Source: Stenotrophomonas maltophilia (lineage in GTDB: Bacteria; Pseudomonadota; Gammaproteobacteria; Xanthomonadales; Xanthomonadaceae). From it: 64,000 nucleotides of DNA. The position numbers were made by a program, and so were the translations under genes. Location of the stretch: positions 248,001-312,000 of the forward strand of contig NZ_CP015612.1 of the NCBI RefSeq assembly GCF_002138415.1. Direction: 5' to 3'. A model generated the notes under the pieces. It saw only the letters and a list, made by a program, of their open reading frames with translations. It had not been told where the DNA came from and did not search any database. Below are positions 1 through 9,040 of this stretch, piece by piece (position 1 is the first letter of the stretch; each line of letters begins with the position of its first letter).

Positions 1-173
1 CGACCAGCATCGCCGCCTGCAAGACCCTGGTGCAGGCCACCCGCACCGGCACCCACGCCTCGGCGCTGGTGGCCGAGCGCGAAGCCTTCGTCGACCTGTT
101 CGACACCGCTGACCAGGTCGAGGGCGTGACCGCCTTCCTGGAAAAGCGTGCCGCGCAGTGGAAGAACGCATGA
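1..173 (+). CDS. Enoyl-CoA hydratase, C-terminal end (partial)
   Basis: The window opens inside a gene whose last 57 codons are visible, reading in the frame of position 3 and ending in TGA at 171-173. The visible tail, beginning TSIAACKTLVQATRTG and ending AAQWKNA, resembles the C-terminal helical segment of crotonase-fold enoyl-CoA hydratases. The stop overlaps the next start in an ATGA arrangement (170-173), so the two genes are probably translationally coupled. With the hydrolase and mmsB that follow, the likely role is hydration of methacrylyl-CoA in valine breakdown. The active-site half lies outside the window, so the substrate is inferred from context. Confidence 0.75.
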   Translation, partial: TSIAACKTLVQATRTGTHASALVAEREAFVDLFDTADQVEGVTAFLEKRAAQWKNA

Positions 174-1345
174 GCACCGACACCGCTGCCGACGATGCAC
201 CGGTGCTGTTCGAAGAGCGCGTGGCCGGCAACGGCGCGCGCATCGGCATCGCCACGCTCAACGCGCCGCGTACGCTCAATGGTTTCTCGCTGCCGATGGC
301 GCACCTGCTGCTGAAGCAGTTGAATGCCTGGGCCGACGACGACGGCATCGCCATGGTGGTGTTGCAGGGCGCCGGCGAAAAGGCGTTCTGCGCCGGCGGC
401 GACCTGCACAGCCTGTACAAGAGCATGGTCGCCTTCCGCGAGGCAGGCCGCAGCGATATCCGCGAAAACGACTACGCCGCTGAATTCTTTGACGTCGAGT
501 ACCGCGTCGATTACCTGATCCACACCTACACCAAGCCGATCCTGTGCTGGGGCCACGGCATCGTGATGGGCGGTGGCATCGGCCTGATGTCCGGTGCCAG
601 CCACCGCGTGGTCAGCGAGCGCTCCAAGCTGGCCTTCCCGGAAATCACTGTCGGCCTGTTCCCCGATGTGGGTGGCAGCTGGCTGCTGCCGCGCGTACCA
701 GGCAAGGGCGGCCTGTTCCTGGCCCTGACCGGCGCACTGCTCAATCCGGGCGATGCCATCTACGCCGGCCTGGCCGACGTGCATGTGGCCGAAGAACGCC
801 GCAGCGCGGTGTTCGATGCGCTGCTGCAGGTCGCGTGGTCCCGCGATGCCGCGCACAACCACGAACGCCTCAGCCATCTGCTGCAGTCGCATGCCAGTGA
901 CGCCGCCACCGGCCCGCTGCTGGCGAATGCGGCGCAGGTTGATGCGTTGTGCGAAGGTGATGACCTGCAGGCCATCATTGCGCGCATTGCCGGTCTGCAG
1001 ACCGACGATGCCTGGCTGCAGGCGGCGCAGAAGACCCTTGCCGCCGGTGCACCCGGCTCGGCACGGTTGTCGTACGAGCTGCAGCGCCGCAGTGCCGGCC
1101 AGGATCTGGCCGCGATCTACCGCCTGGAGTACATCGTCGCCCTGCATTGCGCCGCCCACGGTGATTTCGCCGAAGGCATCCGCGCGCTGCTGATCGACAA
1201 GGACCGCAATCCGCAGTGGAACCCGGCCACCCTGGCCGAGGCCACCGGCGCGTGGGCCGACACCTTCTTCGCTTCACCCTGGGCCGATGCCGCGCATCCG
1301 CTGGCCGACCTGGGCACTCCCCTTGTTGAAAGGAGCCTTGCATGA
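170..1345 (+). CDS. 3-hydroxyisobutyryl-CoA hydrolase-like crotonase family protein
   Basis: A 391-residue crotonase-fold protein that probably releases CoA from 3-hydroxyisobutyryl-CoA in valine catabolism. The oxyanion-hole segment CAGGDLHSLY (about residues 74-83), the second loop GGGIGLMSGA (about 134-143), and the FPEITVGLFPDVGGS block with Glu158 and Asp166 are typical of the hydrolase branch. The length also fits the hydrolase better than a ~260-residue hydratase. The ATG at 170 is preferred over the in-frame ATG at 158 because it overlaps the upstream stop and has a GGAAG-like site just upstream. It overlaps mmsB by four bases (ATGA at 1342-1345), which supports an operon. Confidence 0.88.
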   Translation: MSTDTAADDAPVLFEERVAGNGARIGIATLNAPRTLNGFSLPMAHLLLKQLNAWADDDGIAMVVLQGAGEKAFCAGGDLHSLYKSMVAFREAGRSDIRENDYAAEFFDVEYRVDYLIHTYTKPILCWGHGIVMGGGIGLMSGASHRVVSERSKLAFPEITVGLFPDVGGSWLLPRVPGKGGLFLALTGALLNPGDAIYAGLADVHVAEERRSAVFDALLQVAWSRDAAHNHERLSHLLQSHASDAATGPLLANAAQVDALCEGDDLQAIIARIAGLQTDDAWLQAAQKTLAAGAPGSARLSYELQRRSAGQDLAAIYRLEYIVALHCAAHGDFAEGIRALLIDKDRNPQWNPATLAEATGAWADTFFASPWADAAHPLADLGTPLVERSLA

Positions 1346-2232
1346 GCCGCATTGCATTCATCGGGTTGGGCAACATGGGTGGCCCAATGGCCGCCAATCT
1401 GGTCAAGAACGGCCACAGCGTGCGCGTGTTCGATCTGGTCCCGGCCGCGGTGCAGGCTGCCGTCGATGCCGGCGCCAGCGCGGCCGCATCGGCGCGCGAA
1501 ACCCTGGCCGATGCCGAGGTGGTGATCTCGATGCTGCCGGCCAGCCGCCACGTCGAAGGCGTGTACCTGGGCGAGGACGGCATCCTTGCCGCGATTCCGG
1601 CCGGCGCGCTGGTCATCGACTGCAGCACGATCGCACCGGCCAGCGCCCGCAAGGTCTCTGAAGCCGCCGCCGCGCGCGGCCTGCAGATGATCGACGCACC
1701 GGTGTCCGGCGGTACTGCCGGTGCCCAGGCCGGCACCCTGACCTTCATCGTCGGTGGTGAAGAGGATGCGCTGGAACGCGCGCGCCCGGTGCTGCAGGCG
1801 ATGGGCAAGAACATCTTCCATGTCGGCGCCAGCGGTGCCGGCCAGGTGGCCAAGCTGTGCAACAACATGGCGCTGGGCGTGATCATGGCCGTCACCGGCG
1901 AAGCCATCGCACTCGGCGTGGCGCACGGGCTGGATCCGAAGGTGCTGTCGCAGATGATGGCGGTCAGCACCGGCCGCAGCTGGGCCACCGAAGTGTGCAA
2001 CCCGTGGCCGGGCGTGCTGGAGAATGCGCCGGCTTCGCGCGGCTACAGCGGCGGTTTCGGCAGCGATCTGATGCTGAAGGACATGGGCCTGGCGGTGGAA
2101 GCGGCGATGAGTGTCGGCGCCTCGATCCCGCTGGGCGAAGTGGCCCGCAACCTGTACTCGATGAACCACCAGGCCGGCCGCGGCAAGCTGGATTTCTCCA
2201 GCGTCGTGCAGCTCATTACGAGCGAGAAGTGA
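1342..2232 (+). CDS. mmsB: 3-hydroxyisobutyrate dehydrogenase
   Basis: A 296-residue NAD-dependent beta-hydroxyacid dehydrogenase that oxidises 3-hydroxyisobutyrate to methylmalonate semialdehyde. The Rossmann motif IGLGNMGGPMA lies at residues 7-17, the substrate-binding VSGGTAGA at about 121-128, and the catalytic lysine is Lys171 in VAKLCNNM. The length is normal for the family. AAAGGAG at 1328-1334 is a good ribosome-binding site. It is the last gene of the valine operon and is followed by a strong intrinsic terminator at 2294-2338. Confidence 0.93.
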   Translation: MSRIAFIGLGNMGGPMAANLVKNGHSVRVFDLVPAAVQAAVDAGASAAASARETLADAEVVISMLPASRHVEGVYLGEDGILAAIPAGALVIDCSTIAPASARKVSEAAAARGLQMIDAPVSGGTAGAQAGTLTFIVGGEEDALERARPVLQAMGKNIFHVGASGAGQVAKLCNNMALGVIMAVTGEAIALGVAHGLDPKVLSQMMAVSTGRSWATEVCNPWPGVLENAPASRGYSGGFGSDLMLKDMGLAVEAAMSVGASIPLGEVARNLYSMNHQAGRGKLDFSSVVQLITSEK

Positions 2233-2235
2233 CCT

Positions 2236-2262
2236 GGTAGTGCCGGCCGCTGGCCGGCAGCC
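2236..2262. repeat. SMAG-type REP element (single)
   Basis: GGTAGTGCCGGCCGCTGGCC and following bases. The GTAG head is followed by a 7-bp GCCGGCC/GGCCGGC hairpin with a GCT loop. The same unit recurs at about 13541, 27567 and 30930, where it is paired in inverted orientation. This matches the known Stenotrophomonas GTAG (SMAG) repeat family. It starts four bases after the mmsB stop. Confidence 0.85.
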
Positions 2263-2293
2263 TCATGCCCCCGTGCGGGACAACGAAGGTGGG

Positions 2294-2338
2294 ATGGGCG
2301 GATGTTCGGTTTCGACCGGCATCCGCCCATTTTTTTTG
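2294..2338 (+). terminator. Intrinsic terminator after mmsB
   Basis: A perfect 10-bp stem (ATGGGCGGAT at 2294-2303 with ATCCGCCCAT at 2321-2330) is followed immediately by seven T residues. It would end the valine operon on the plus strand. Confidence 0.85.
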
Positions 2339-2378
2339 GGGTCAGAGCCCTTTCGCAACGCGAAAGGGCTCTGACCCC
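2338..2378. repeat. 18-bp perfect inverted repeat
   Basis: Arms 2338-2355 (GGGGTCAGAGCCCTTTCG) and 2361-2378 are perfect reverse complements around a five-base loop. It lies between the mmsB terminator and the end of the convergent ohr gene. A diverged relative with the same GGGGTC...GACCCC ends lies at 34842-34880, which suggests a dispersed repeat family distinct from SMAG. A terminator role for ohr is possible, but no U-tract is evident on that strand. Confidence 0.75.
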
Positions 2379-2385
2379 GACCGCA

Positions 2386-2811
2386 TCAGGCAACGATCAG
2401 CGTCACGTCGATGTTGCCGCGCGTGGCATTCGAGTACGGGCACACGATGTGCGCCTTCTGCACCAGCTCTTCCACCTGCTCGCGCGGCACGCCCGGCACG
2501 TTGATGGTCAGCTCGGCCTCGATGCCGAATCCAGTCGGGATCTGGCCGATGCCGACCTTGCCGGTCACGGTGGTGTCGGCCGGCAGCGCGATCTTGGCCT
2601 GGCCGGCCACGAACTTCAGCGCGCCCAGGAAGCAGGCCGAGTAGCCGGCTGCGAACAGCTGCTCCGGGTTGGTGCCCGGGCCACCGGCGCCGCCCAGCTC
2701 GCGCGGGGTCGACAGCTGGATGTCCAGCACCTTGTCGGAGGAGACGGAACGGCCTTCACGGCCGCCGGTGGAGGTGGCCTGGGCGGTGTACAGAACCTTT
2801 TCGATGGACAT
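2386..2811 (-). CDS. ohr: Organic hydroperoxide resistance protein Ohr
   Basis: A 141-residue OsmC/Ohr-family thiol peroxidase that reduces organic hydroperoxides to alcohols. The two conserved cysteines are visible: Cys60 in [10 protein letters not shown] and Cys124 in [13 protein letters not shown]. Glu50 and Arg18 are at the expected places. The length is standard. No OhrR-type regulator gene lies next to it, unlike the common arrangement, so its control is not evident. The CDF-like transporter gene downstream in coordinates is on the same strand but separated by about 110 bases. Confidence 0.95.
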   Translation of the reverse strand: MSIEKVLYTAQATSTGGREGRSVSSDKVLDIQLSTPRELGGAGGPGTNPEQLFAAGYSACFLGALKFVAGQAKIALPADTTVTGKVGIGQIPTGFGIEAELTINVPGVPREQVEELVQKAHIVCPYSNATRGNIDVTLIVA

Positions 2812-2922
2812 CGGGATGCTCCTGGTCGGTGGGTGGGTGTTGCGTTGGAGCCTACTTTGCCCGGTTTTCGCGTACGTTGGGTTGCAATGCGTACGAAAAA
2901 CTTGATCGATCGTCCTGTCGGC

Positions 2923-3879
2923 CTAGATCGTCCACTCGCGGTCGGTGGTGAACATGATGGTCAGCCAGCGGTCCGGCGAGGCTTCGCCCAGTGCATTGCC
3001 GATCTCGTCGCGCAGCTGGTCCCATTCCACCAGTGGCCGCGGCGGGTCGTTTTCCGGCACCACGAAGAACAGCTCGATCTGCTCGCCACGCCCCACCTGG
3101 GCCACATAGCTGCGGTGCTCGACGAAGCCGTGCTTGGCCACGATCGCGCGTGCCACTGCATCCACGTGCGCCTGCAGCTCCGGCGGGGTGACCAGCAGGA
3201 TGCCGGCCAGCGCCCGGCGCACGGTGCCGAGCGGGGCGATCATCACCAGCACGCAGACGAAGGCGAGGATGGCCGGGTCGATGTACGGCCCGATCCAGGC
3301 CAGCGAGGTGCCCTGCACCAGTACACCGCCGAGGAAGGCCAGCAGGTAGCAGGCCGACATGCTGGCCGCGATCACCCAGTTCTTCGCGTCCAGCGCGATG
3401 AATTCCGAGCCGATACGGCGGTTGGCGCGCAGGATGAACCAGGCCAGCGCGCCTTCGCCCACGATCGACAGCCCGGCGAAGGCAATGGCCGGGCCGAGCG
3501 CGATGTGGCGGCCACCGGACATCAACGCGTCCACCGCATTGACCAGGGCATACAGCGCCGCGCCGATCATCAGCGTGCCGCTCACCCCCAGCACGATCGG
3601 CTCCAGGTGCCAGAAGCCCATGGTGAAGCGCTGGTTGAGCCGCGACTGCAGCGCGTCGGTCTGGGTGGACAGCGCGATCAGCCGCGCCACCAGCAGCGAC
3701 AGCCAGGTCATCACCACGTCGATCAGACCGTAGATGCCGTCGAAGATGATCAGCGAGGAATTGGCCAGCAGGCCGAACACCACTGCGGCGGCGGCCAGCA
3801 GTAGTGAGGCGGCGATGGACAGGCGCAGCACGCCCTGTTCGGTGGCGGGATCGAAGAACTGCGGGCGGTAGGTGGCCAT
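2923..3879 (-). CDS. Cation diffusion facilitator-like transporter
   Basis: A 318-residue inner-membrane protein with about six membrane segments (from about residue 14) and a cytoplasmic C-terminal domain (about 215-318), the CDF/cation efflux plan. The start MATYRPQFF at 3879 is chosen because upstream codons in the open frame look non-coding. In TM2 the usual DxxxD/HxxxD metal pair reads DGIYGLID, so only the outer aspartates remain. In TM5 the equivalent stretch reads DAKNWVIAA, with Asn and Ala where His/Asp and Asp are expected. Site A is therefore incomplete, and either the substrate differs or transport is lost. Confidence 0.8.
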   Translation of the reverse strand: MATYRPQFFDPATEQGVLRLSIAASLLLAAAAVVFGLLANSSLIIFDGIYGLIDVVMTWLSLLVARLIALSTQTDALQSRLNQRFTMGFWHLEPIVLGVSGTLMIGAALYALVNAVDALMSGGRHIALGPAIAFAGLSIVGEGALAWFILRANRRIGSEFIALDAKNWVIAASMSACYLLAFLGGVLVQGTSLAWIGPYIDPAILAFVCVLVMIAPLGTVRRALAGILLVTPPELQAHVDAVARAIVAKHGFVEHRSYVAQVGRGEQIELFFVVPENDPPRPLVEWDQLRDEIGNALGEASPDRWLTIMFTTDREWTI

Positions 3880-4111
3880 GGCCCGATTGTAGAGCGGCGG
3901 CATGCTTCGCTGCCGTTGCGGCCTGCCGATGCTGTCCCTGGGCGGCTCTGTGCCGTAGACTGCGCCCCTCCCACGTACCGACGCCCGCCTGCAGTGATCA
4001 CGCCACCCTGACCCTTGCCGCACATCGGCAGCCGGCCCGCCCGGCTCAGGAACCCGTGTCTTTCCACTGCAGCGCCATGCGGCCACGCCCGCCTGCGCGC
4101 GGAGTTTTCCC

Positions 4112-5566
4112 ATGCAAACGTCCTACCCCCTGCGCCAGCAATGGCTCGGCAACATCCGTGGCGACCTGCTGTCCGGCATCGTCGTCGCCCTGGCCTTGAT
4201 TCCCGAGGCCATCGCCTTTTCGCTCATCGCCGGCGTCGACCCCAAGGTCGGCCTGTATGCTGCGTTCTCCATTGCCGTCATCACCGCCATCGCTGGTGGC
4301 CGCCCCGGCATGATCTCCGCCGCCACCGGTGCAATGGCGCTGGTGATGGTCGACCTGGTCAAGGACCACGGCCTGCAGTACCTGTTCGCGGCCAGCATCC
4401 TGGCCGGCCTGCTGCAGGTGCTCGCGGGCGTGTTCAAGCTTGGCTCGCTGATGCGATTCGTCTCGCGCTCGGTCATCACCGGCTTCGTCAACGCGCTGGC
4501 GATCCTGATCTTCCTGGCACAGATGCCGGAACTGATTGGCCGCGGCCCGACGGTGTACGTGCTGTGCGCCGCCGCGCTGGCGATCATCTACCTGCTGCCG
4601 CGCGTCACCCGCGCGGTGCCGTCGCCGCTGGTGGCCATCGTCGTACTCACTGCCGTGGTGATCGGCTTTGGTGTGGACGTGCGCAGCGTGGGTGACATGG
4701 GCCAGCTGCCGGACAGCCTGCCGCATTTCCTGTTGCCCGACGTGCCGCTCACCTGGGAAACGCTGCGCATCCTGCTGCCGGTGTCGGCCACGTTGGCGGT
4801 GGTCGGCCTGCTCGAATCGATGATGACCCTGCAGATCGTCGAGGACATTACCGAGACGCCCAGCGAGCGCAACCGCGAATGCGTCGGCCAGGGCGTGGCG
4901 AACACGGTCACCGGTTTCCTCGGCGGCATGGCCGGCTGCGCGATGATCGGCCAGTCAGTGATCAACGTGACCTCCGGTGGCCGCGGCCGCCTGTCCTGCC
5001 TGGTGGCCGGCGTGTTCCTGCTGGTACTGGTGGTGTACGGCAGCGACCTGGTGCGGCAGATCCCGATGGCCGCGCTGGTGGCGGTGATGATCATGGTCAG
5101 CATCGGCACCTTCAGCTGGCGCTCGCTGCGCGACCTGCGCACGCATCCGCGCAGCTCGTCTGCCGTCATGCTGCTGACCGTGGTGGTCACCGTGGCCACC
5201 CACGATCTGGCCAAGGGCGTGCTCAGCGGTGTGCTGCTGTCGGCCCTGTTCTTCGCGCGCAAGGTTGGCCGCATGCTGGATGTGCAGCGCGACGATGCCG
5301 GTGACACGCAGGTCTACCGCGTGCGGGGGCAGGTGTTCTTTGCCTCGGCGGGGCAGCTGGGAGCGGCGTTCGATTACCAGCACGTGGCGCCGAAGGTGCA
5401 GATTGATCTGCGCGATGCCCACCTGTGGGACCTGACCGCCGTGGCCGCATTGGAACGCGCGCAGGAAAAGCTGGCCGCACATGGGGCGGAGGTGACGGTG
5501 GTGGGGCTCAATGCGGCCAGCCAGACCCTCGTCGAACAGGTGGGTGGCGCACGCAGCGCGCACTGA
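4112..5566 (+). CDS. SulP family inorganic anion transporter
   Basis: A 484-residue SLC26/SulP permease. The N-terminal signature [20 protein letters not shown] (about residues 20-39) and about a dozen hydrophobic segments fill residues 20-390. A short STAS-like domain follows (about 395-484, including the strand [20 protein letters not shown]). The family moves sulfate, bicarbonate or other anions with Na+ or H+; the substrate cannot be read from sequence. GGAG at 4100-4103 precedes the ATG. It stands alone on the plus strand after a divergent CDF gene. The STAS region is shorter than in E. coli DauA. Confidence 0.88.
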   Translation: MQTSYPLRQQWLGNIRGDLLSGIVVALALIPEAIAFSLIAGVDPKVGLYAAFSIAVITAIAGGRPGMISAATGAMALVMVDLVKDHGLQYLFAASILAGLLQVLAGVFKLGSLMRFVSRSVITGFVNALAILIFLAQMPELIGRGPTVYVLCAAALAIIYLLPRVTRAVPSPLVAIVVLTAVVIGFGVDVRSVGDMGQLPDSLPHFLLPDVPLTWETLRILLPVSATLAVVGLLESMMTLQIVEDITETPSERNRECVGQGVANTVTGFLGGMAGCAMIGQSVINVTSGGRGRLSCLVAGVFLLVLVVYGSDLVRQIPMAALVAVMIMVSIGTFSWRSLRDLRTHPRSSSAVMLLTVVVTVATHDLAKGVLSGVLLSALFFARKVGRMLDVQRDDAGDTQVYRVRGQVFFASAGQLGAAFDYQHVAPKVQIDLRDAHLWDLTAVAALERAQEKLAAHGAEVTVVGLNAASQTLVEQVGGARSAH

Positions 5567-5606
5567 AGTGGTAATGCTTCAATGCCCGCGTCGGTTCTGG
5601 GGGCGG

Positions 5607-6200
5607 CTAAGCCTCCAGAATTCTCCTGAATCGGCTTTTCAGTGCGGTAGCGCCATTACAGATGGAGAGTCCATATGCGGCCAGTGCCTTGGCAGACTCG
5701 GTATCATCCTTGGCCTGCCATGAAAGGGCAGACAACAGGGCCTTTCGGACGCGCGTGATCGAACTGAAATGTGCCGGTGTCGTGTCGGCTTGAATGGCTG
5801 CGACCGTCAAGGCTTCACAGATGGAATCGATATCCTGGAACTGTGAAAAGAAGGGAAGGGCATTCTCTGTCAAAAGAGCATCCACCTCGGTCTTGAGCAG
5901 ATCAGCGTCCTGTTCAACGCTTATCCAATGATCGCTTTTCCCCGGAGGAGCTGCCCTGCATCTCACGTCGCAGTCGGTTTCGTTGAGATTCGTGGTCTGA
6001 TCCATGCAACGCCCCGGGATGAAGCGGGCAAACACGCCGACATTGAACGCGAGTGCCTTGCCGTCGCTTCTGGTCTGCGGTGAGATAACATCGATGAAAT
6101 TCTCGCGGAATCTTGTGAAGGTTGGTCCACTTCGGACAAATCCTGCGTCCTTTACGGATGCGTAGATGATGCTCAGGGCATGCTTTTCGATATCGGTCAT
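5607..6200 (-). CDS. DUF4304-like protein
   Basis: A protein of about 197 residues that I can place only tentatively. The stretch GFVRSGPTFTRFRENFIDVI near the N-terminus, followed by a FARF strand, resembles the DUF4304 fold found in many orphan and immunity-like genes. No signal peptide or membrane segment is seen. The ATG at 6200 is used; a TTG at 6236 would add 12 residues. Codon use and GC are lower than in the flanking core genes, suggesting transfer. The function is unknown; a protective role in a toxin locus is possible but unsupported by any adjacent toxin. Confidence 0.6.
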   Translation of the reverse strand: MTDIEKHALSIIYASVKDAGFVRSGPTFTRFRENFIDVISPQTRSDGKALAFNVGVFARFIPGRCMDQTTNLNETDCDVRCRAAPPGKSDHWISVEQDADLLKTEVDALLTENALPFFSQFQDIDSICEALTVAAIQADTTPAHFSSITRVRKALLSALSWQAKDDTESAKALAAYGLSICNGATALKSRFRRILEA

Positions 6201-6485
6201 GAGGCGAACATGAGGTGGGAGGATGATTGCAGGCAAGGCATCTCAGACTGGACAAGCCGGTGCGAGATGCCGAGCGTATCGCCTCGGCTGGGAGTGGTAG
6301 CGGGCATTGACGTCAGAGGTCGTCGCTTTTAACGCCAATTGCTATTTGGCCGTCGTTCCCTGACGCGCAAAATCCCGAAAAGCATCGGATCGCATGATGC
6401 AGATTGCAGCTTTTCTCATTGCCAATATTCTGCGTATAGAAGCAGGCTGAAGACACGCGATTCTGCATTCAAGGAAGCGGCTTCC

Positions 6486-6908
6486 ATGAAATCGAATTTT
6501 TCAGTGTCATTCAAATGTCTGTTGGCTTTTGCGCTTGCGCTTGGTTCGACGACATGGCCGGGATTGATGGCGTTGGACCGCCTTGCGGTTGTCGTGGATC
6601 GAACCACGCGCTACAGCGCTGGAACTGGCGAAGCGAGTGAAGTCATTCGATGGTTGGACGCGCGCAAGGATGCCCACCAGCGTACGCTTGCACTTGGAAC
6701 ACTGACCATTCGCCATCGCTGTAAGCGGGAGCGGGATTCATCTCGGACGCCAGCCATCCAACCCCTTTCCCATCACGGTGTGCCCGGAGATAAGATCACT
6801 ATCACCAACGATCCTCCAGGATGCGCAAGCGAGACGTGGACGTTTGCATGGACCGGAGATGGCCAGGACGCATACTGGAAGCAGACTTCCTATGGATGGC
6901 GCGCATGA
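6486..6908 (+). CDS. Hypothetical secreted protein
   Basis: A 140-residue open frame beginning MKSNFSVSFKCLLAFALALG, a plausible Sec signal peptide, with a mature part containing no motif I recognise. The AAGGA at 6471-6475 is a loose ribosome-binding site. Base composition is distinctly lower in GC than in neighbouring operons. The frame remains open upstream to 6339, but that part looks non-coding. It may be a remnant or a lineage-specific gene; I cannot assign a role. Confidence 0.4.
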   Translation: MKSNFSVSFKCLLAFALALGSTTWPGLMALDRLAVVVDRTTRYSAGTGEASEVIRWLDARKDAHQRTLALGTLTIRHRCKRERDSSRTPAIQPLSHHGVPGDKITITNDPPGCASETWTFAWTGDGQDAYWKQTSYGWRA

Positions 6909-7216
6909 ACCACTTAGGAAAAGCTGCGGACGGACGTATCGGTCGTCGAATCAGTTGCGCGACCCAGGCAGTTCCGCGCCATGCCAGGCGGGAGCGTCGA
7001 GCGCGATCAAACCGGACCGGCTGAGTGGCTGTCCGCCTGCACAATCAAATGCACCTCGAGGGCCGACAGCACATTGAAGCGTGGGCACGCTCCGGGACGC
7101 AAGACTTGGCGTTTGCGACGATCCTCGACGTACCTCAGCCAACGCCCCCGTCGGCCTCAAGCCGACGAGGGGGCGAGTAAGGCAATGGCATTCGCAGGCC
7201 CGTGGGCCTGCATTCC
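6909..7216. other. Intergenic region with hairpins, no gene seen
   Basis: About 308 bases with no convincing reading frame. Two hairpins occur near the right end: CGTCGGC/GCCGACG at 7150-7167 and GCAGGCCC/GGGCCTGC at 7194-7211. The second lies just beyond the stop of the minus-strand effector gene and could act as its terminator, though it lacks a U-tract. Confidence 0.5.
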
Positions 7217-8998
7217 TTACGCCATCATGGCCCGCGGGCCGTGCTGCTGGGTCTGCTGGTCGATCTTCTGCTGCTCGCGCTGCTGATCGCTCACCTGCAA
7301 CGCCCGCTCGCTGTTCTCCTGCACACTCTGGCGCATCGCGTCAGCGGTCGATACCGGCGCGGTATTGCGGTTCAACGCGCTTTCGTCGTGCAGCGCATTG
7401 GCCTGCACCGCACGTGCCATCGAGCCATCCTGGTTCAGCTCAACGCGATCAATCCGGTACAGGCCGGCACGCGCAGCTTCCACGGTGAGGGCAGCGGCCA
7501 GCTTCTCGCTGTGCTCGCCGGAGGGCAGGCCACGCGCTTCTTCGGCGAACTTCACCTGCACCAGGGTCTCGGTGTACAGCCAGTTCTGCGGGCTGCGCGG
7601 GTCGGACATCGGGTACACCGTTTCGCGTGCTGGCTCGGCTGCCGCCTGCTGTTCCGGCGTGTTGCCCTGTGCCTGCGCACGCTGCTGCACTTCATTGGCC
7701 AGCACCTGGCGGGTTTCCGCATCGGCAATGCCGGTGGCAGGCAGGTTGTGCTGCTGCTGGAAGGCGTTGATCGCGTGGCGGCTGCCACCGCCCAGATAGC
7801 CATCGCTGCCGATGGCCTGGCCCTTGGCGTCGGTCAGCCCCAGTGCGGCGAGGTTGCCCTGGAGTTCGCGCGCGTCGCGGTCGATGGCGGCCAGCGTGGC
7901 CGGCCCGGCCTTGCCGTCCACCGGGTCCAGATTGTGCGCGCGCTGGAAGTCTTCCACCGCCTTGCGGGTGGTGGCATCGAAGCGCCGGTCCGGATTCAGC
8001 GTCTGCTGGCCGTCAGCACTGGCATAGCCCAGCGTTACCAGATTGCTTTCCAGCTTCAGCACCTCGCGGCCACTGGAGCCTTCCTTCAAGGTCTGCGAAC
8101 CGGCCTGCTGGCGCGGCGCGCCGATCTGGTCCAGCGCCACCTGGATGTCGGCATCGTTGTGTTCACCGGCGGGCGAGTAATCGCGGCTGCTGACCTTGGC
8201 GTGGGCGCGGTCCATCGCCTCCTTGTTGTTGGCGTAGGCGTCTTCGTAGCGCACGGCGATGTCACCGGCCTTGGGTGCATCGAAGTACTGGTAGGTCTCG
8301 CGGATCTGCCCGGCCTTCTCGCGCAGCGCCTCGTAGTCACCGCCCTCTTCCAGCACCTTCTGCAGTTTGGGCAGCTGGCTGGGCAACTGGTTGGCGGTCT
8401 TGGCGATCAGGCTGATCGCTTCGAAGCGGTTTTCCTCGGCGATGTTGCTGCCATGCGCGTCCACCATCGTCATGCCGATCCGGGTGGCGTTGCGCACCTG
8501 CGGGTAGTCGATGTTGGCGTGAATCCACTGCTTGCCCTCGGCCGAACCGGCCCAGGCGTTGATGCTGTCGCGCGTGTTGGTGTCGATGAACTGGATCGAG
8601 CTGCGCCCGCTGAGGCCATTGCCGTGGCTGAGCAGGTCGCGGCGCAGGTCGGCGTGGTCCTGGGTGAAGGGCAGGTTATGCGCCTTGGCGTAGGTGCTGG
8701 CCTGTTCGATCACGGCGTCGACATAGGTCGTTTCGCCGGCCTTCAGTGCATGGCCGTCGATGGCGCCCAGCGCCCATTCGCCACGCTGGCCGAAGTCGAC
8801 CTGGATCGCGCCCAGGCTGTAACCGCTGTTCTGCGCGACTTTGTTCACCGTGCCCCAGTGCGGTTCGGTCACACCCTGGGTGATACCGGCGATGGCCAGA
8901 TGGTAGGAGGCGGGGCCGCCTTCGGTGCCTCGGCCGACCGCGAAGTACACCGCGCCGGAAGTGGCATCGAGATCGTGGGTATCGATGTTGGTTGGCAT
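7217..8998 (-). CDS. X-T4SS antibacterial effector: putative peptidoglycan hydrolase with XVIPCD
   Basis: A 593-residue protein built like an X-Tfe, a toxin delivered into rival bacteria by the Xanthomonadales type IV system. Residues 1 to about 290 form an unassigned domain that may be lysozyme-like, with Glu45 in VTEPHWG followed by SGYSLGAIQVDFGQR. Two peptidoglycan-binding (PG_binding_1-like) repeats follow at about 301-371 and 373-435. Residues 460-565 match the XVIPCD pattern: PRSPQNWLY, then GLYRIDRVELN, AVQ, and a spaced D/R. The tail is glutamine-rich (566-593), as is usual for XVIPCD proteins. There is no signal peptide, as expected for VirD4-recruited cargo. An LprI-like gene lies immediately upstream on the same strand. 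The enzyme class is inferred. Confidence 0.8.
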   Translation of the reverse strand: MPTNIDTHDLDATSGAVYFAVGRGTEGGPASYHLAIAGITQGVTEPHWGTVNKVAQNSGYSLGAIQVDFGQRGEWALGAIDGHALKAGETTYVDAVIEQASTYAKAHNLPFTQDHADLRRDLLSHGNGLSGRSSIQFIDTNTRDSINAWAGSAEGKQWIHANIDYPQVRNATRIGMTMVDAHGSNIAEENRFEAISLIAKTANQLPSQLPKLQKVLEEGGDYEALREKAGQIRETYQYFDAPKAGDIAVRYEDAYANNKEAMDRAHAKVSSRDYSPAGEHNDADIQVALDQIGAPRQQAGSQTLKEGSSGREVLKLESNLVTLGYASADGQQTLNPDRRFDATTRKAVEDFQRAHNLDPVDGKAGPATLAAIDRDARELQGNLAALGLTDAKGQAIGSDGYLGGGSRHAINAFQQQHNLPATGIADAETRQVLANEVQQRAQAQGNTPEQQAAAEPARETVYPMSDPRSPQNWLYTETLVQVKFAEEARGLPSGEHSEKLAAALTVEAARAGLYRIDRVELNQDGSMARAVQANALHDESALNRNTAPVSTADAMRQSVQENSERALQVSDQQREQQKIDQQTQQHGPRAMMA

Positions 8999-9040
8999 GT
9001 CTTACATCCTTGTGCAGTCAGAGGGGCTGCCCCTCATGGG

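Noticed and set aside
2302..3804. 500-codon plus-strand frame opposite ohr and the CDF gene
   Set aside because: His/Arg/Gln-rich composition typical of antisense frames in high-GC DNA; the minus-strand genes have clear family motifs.
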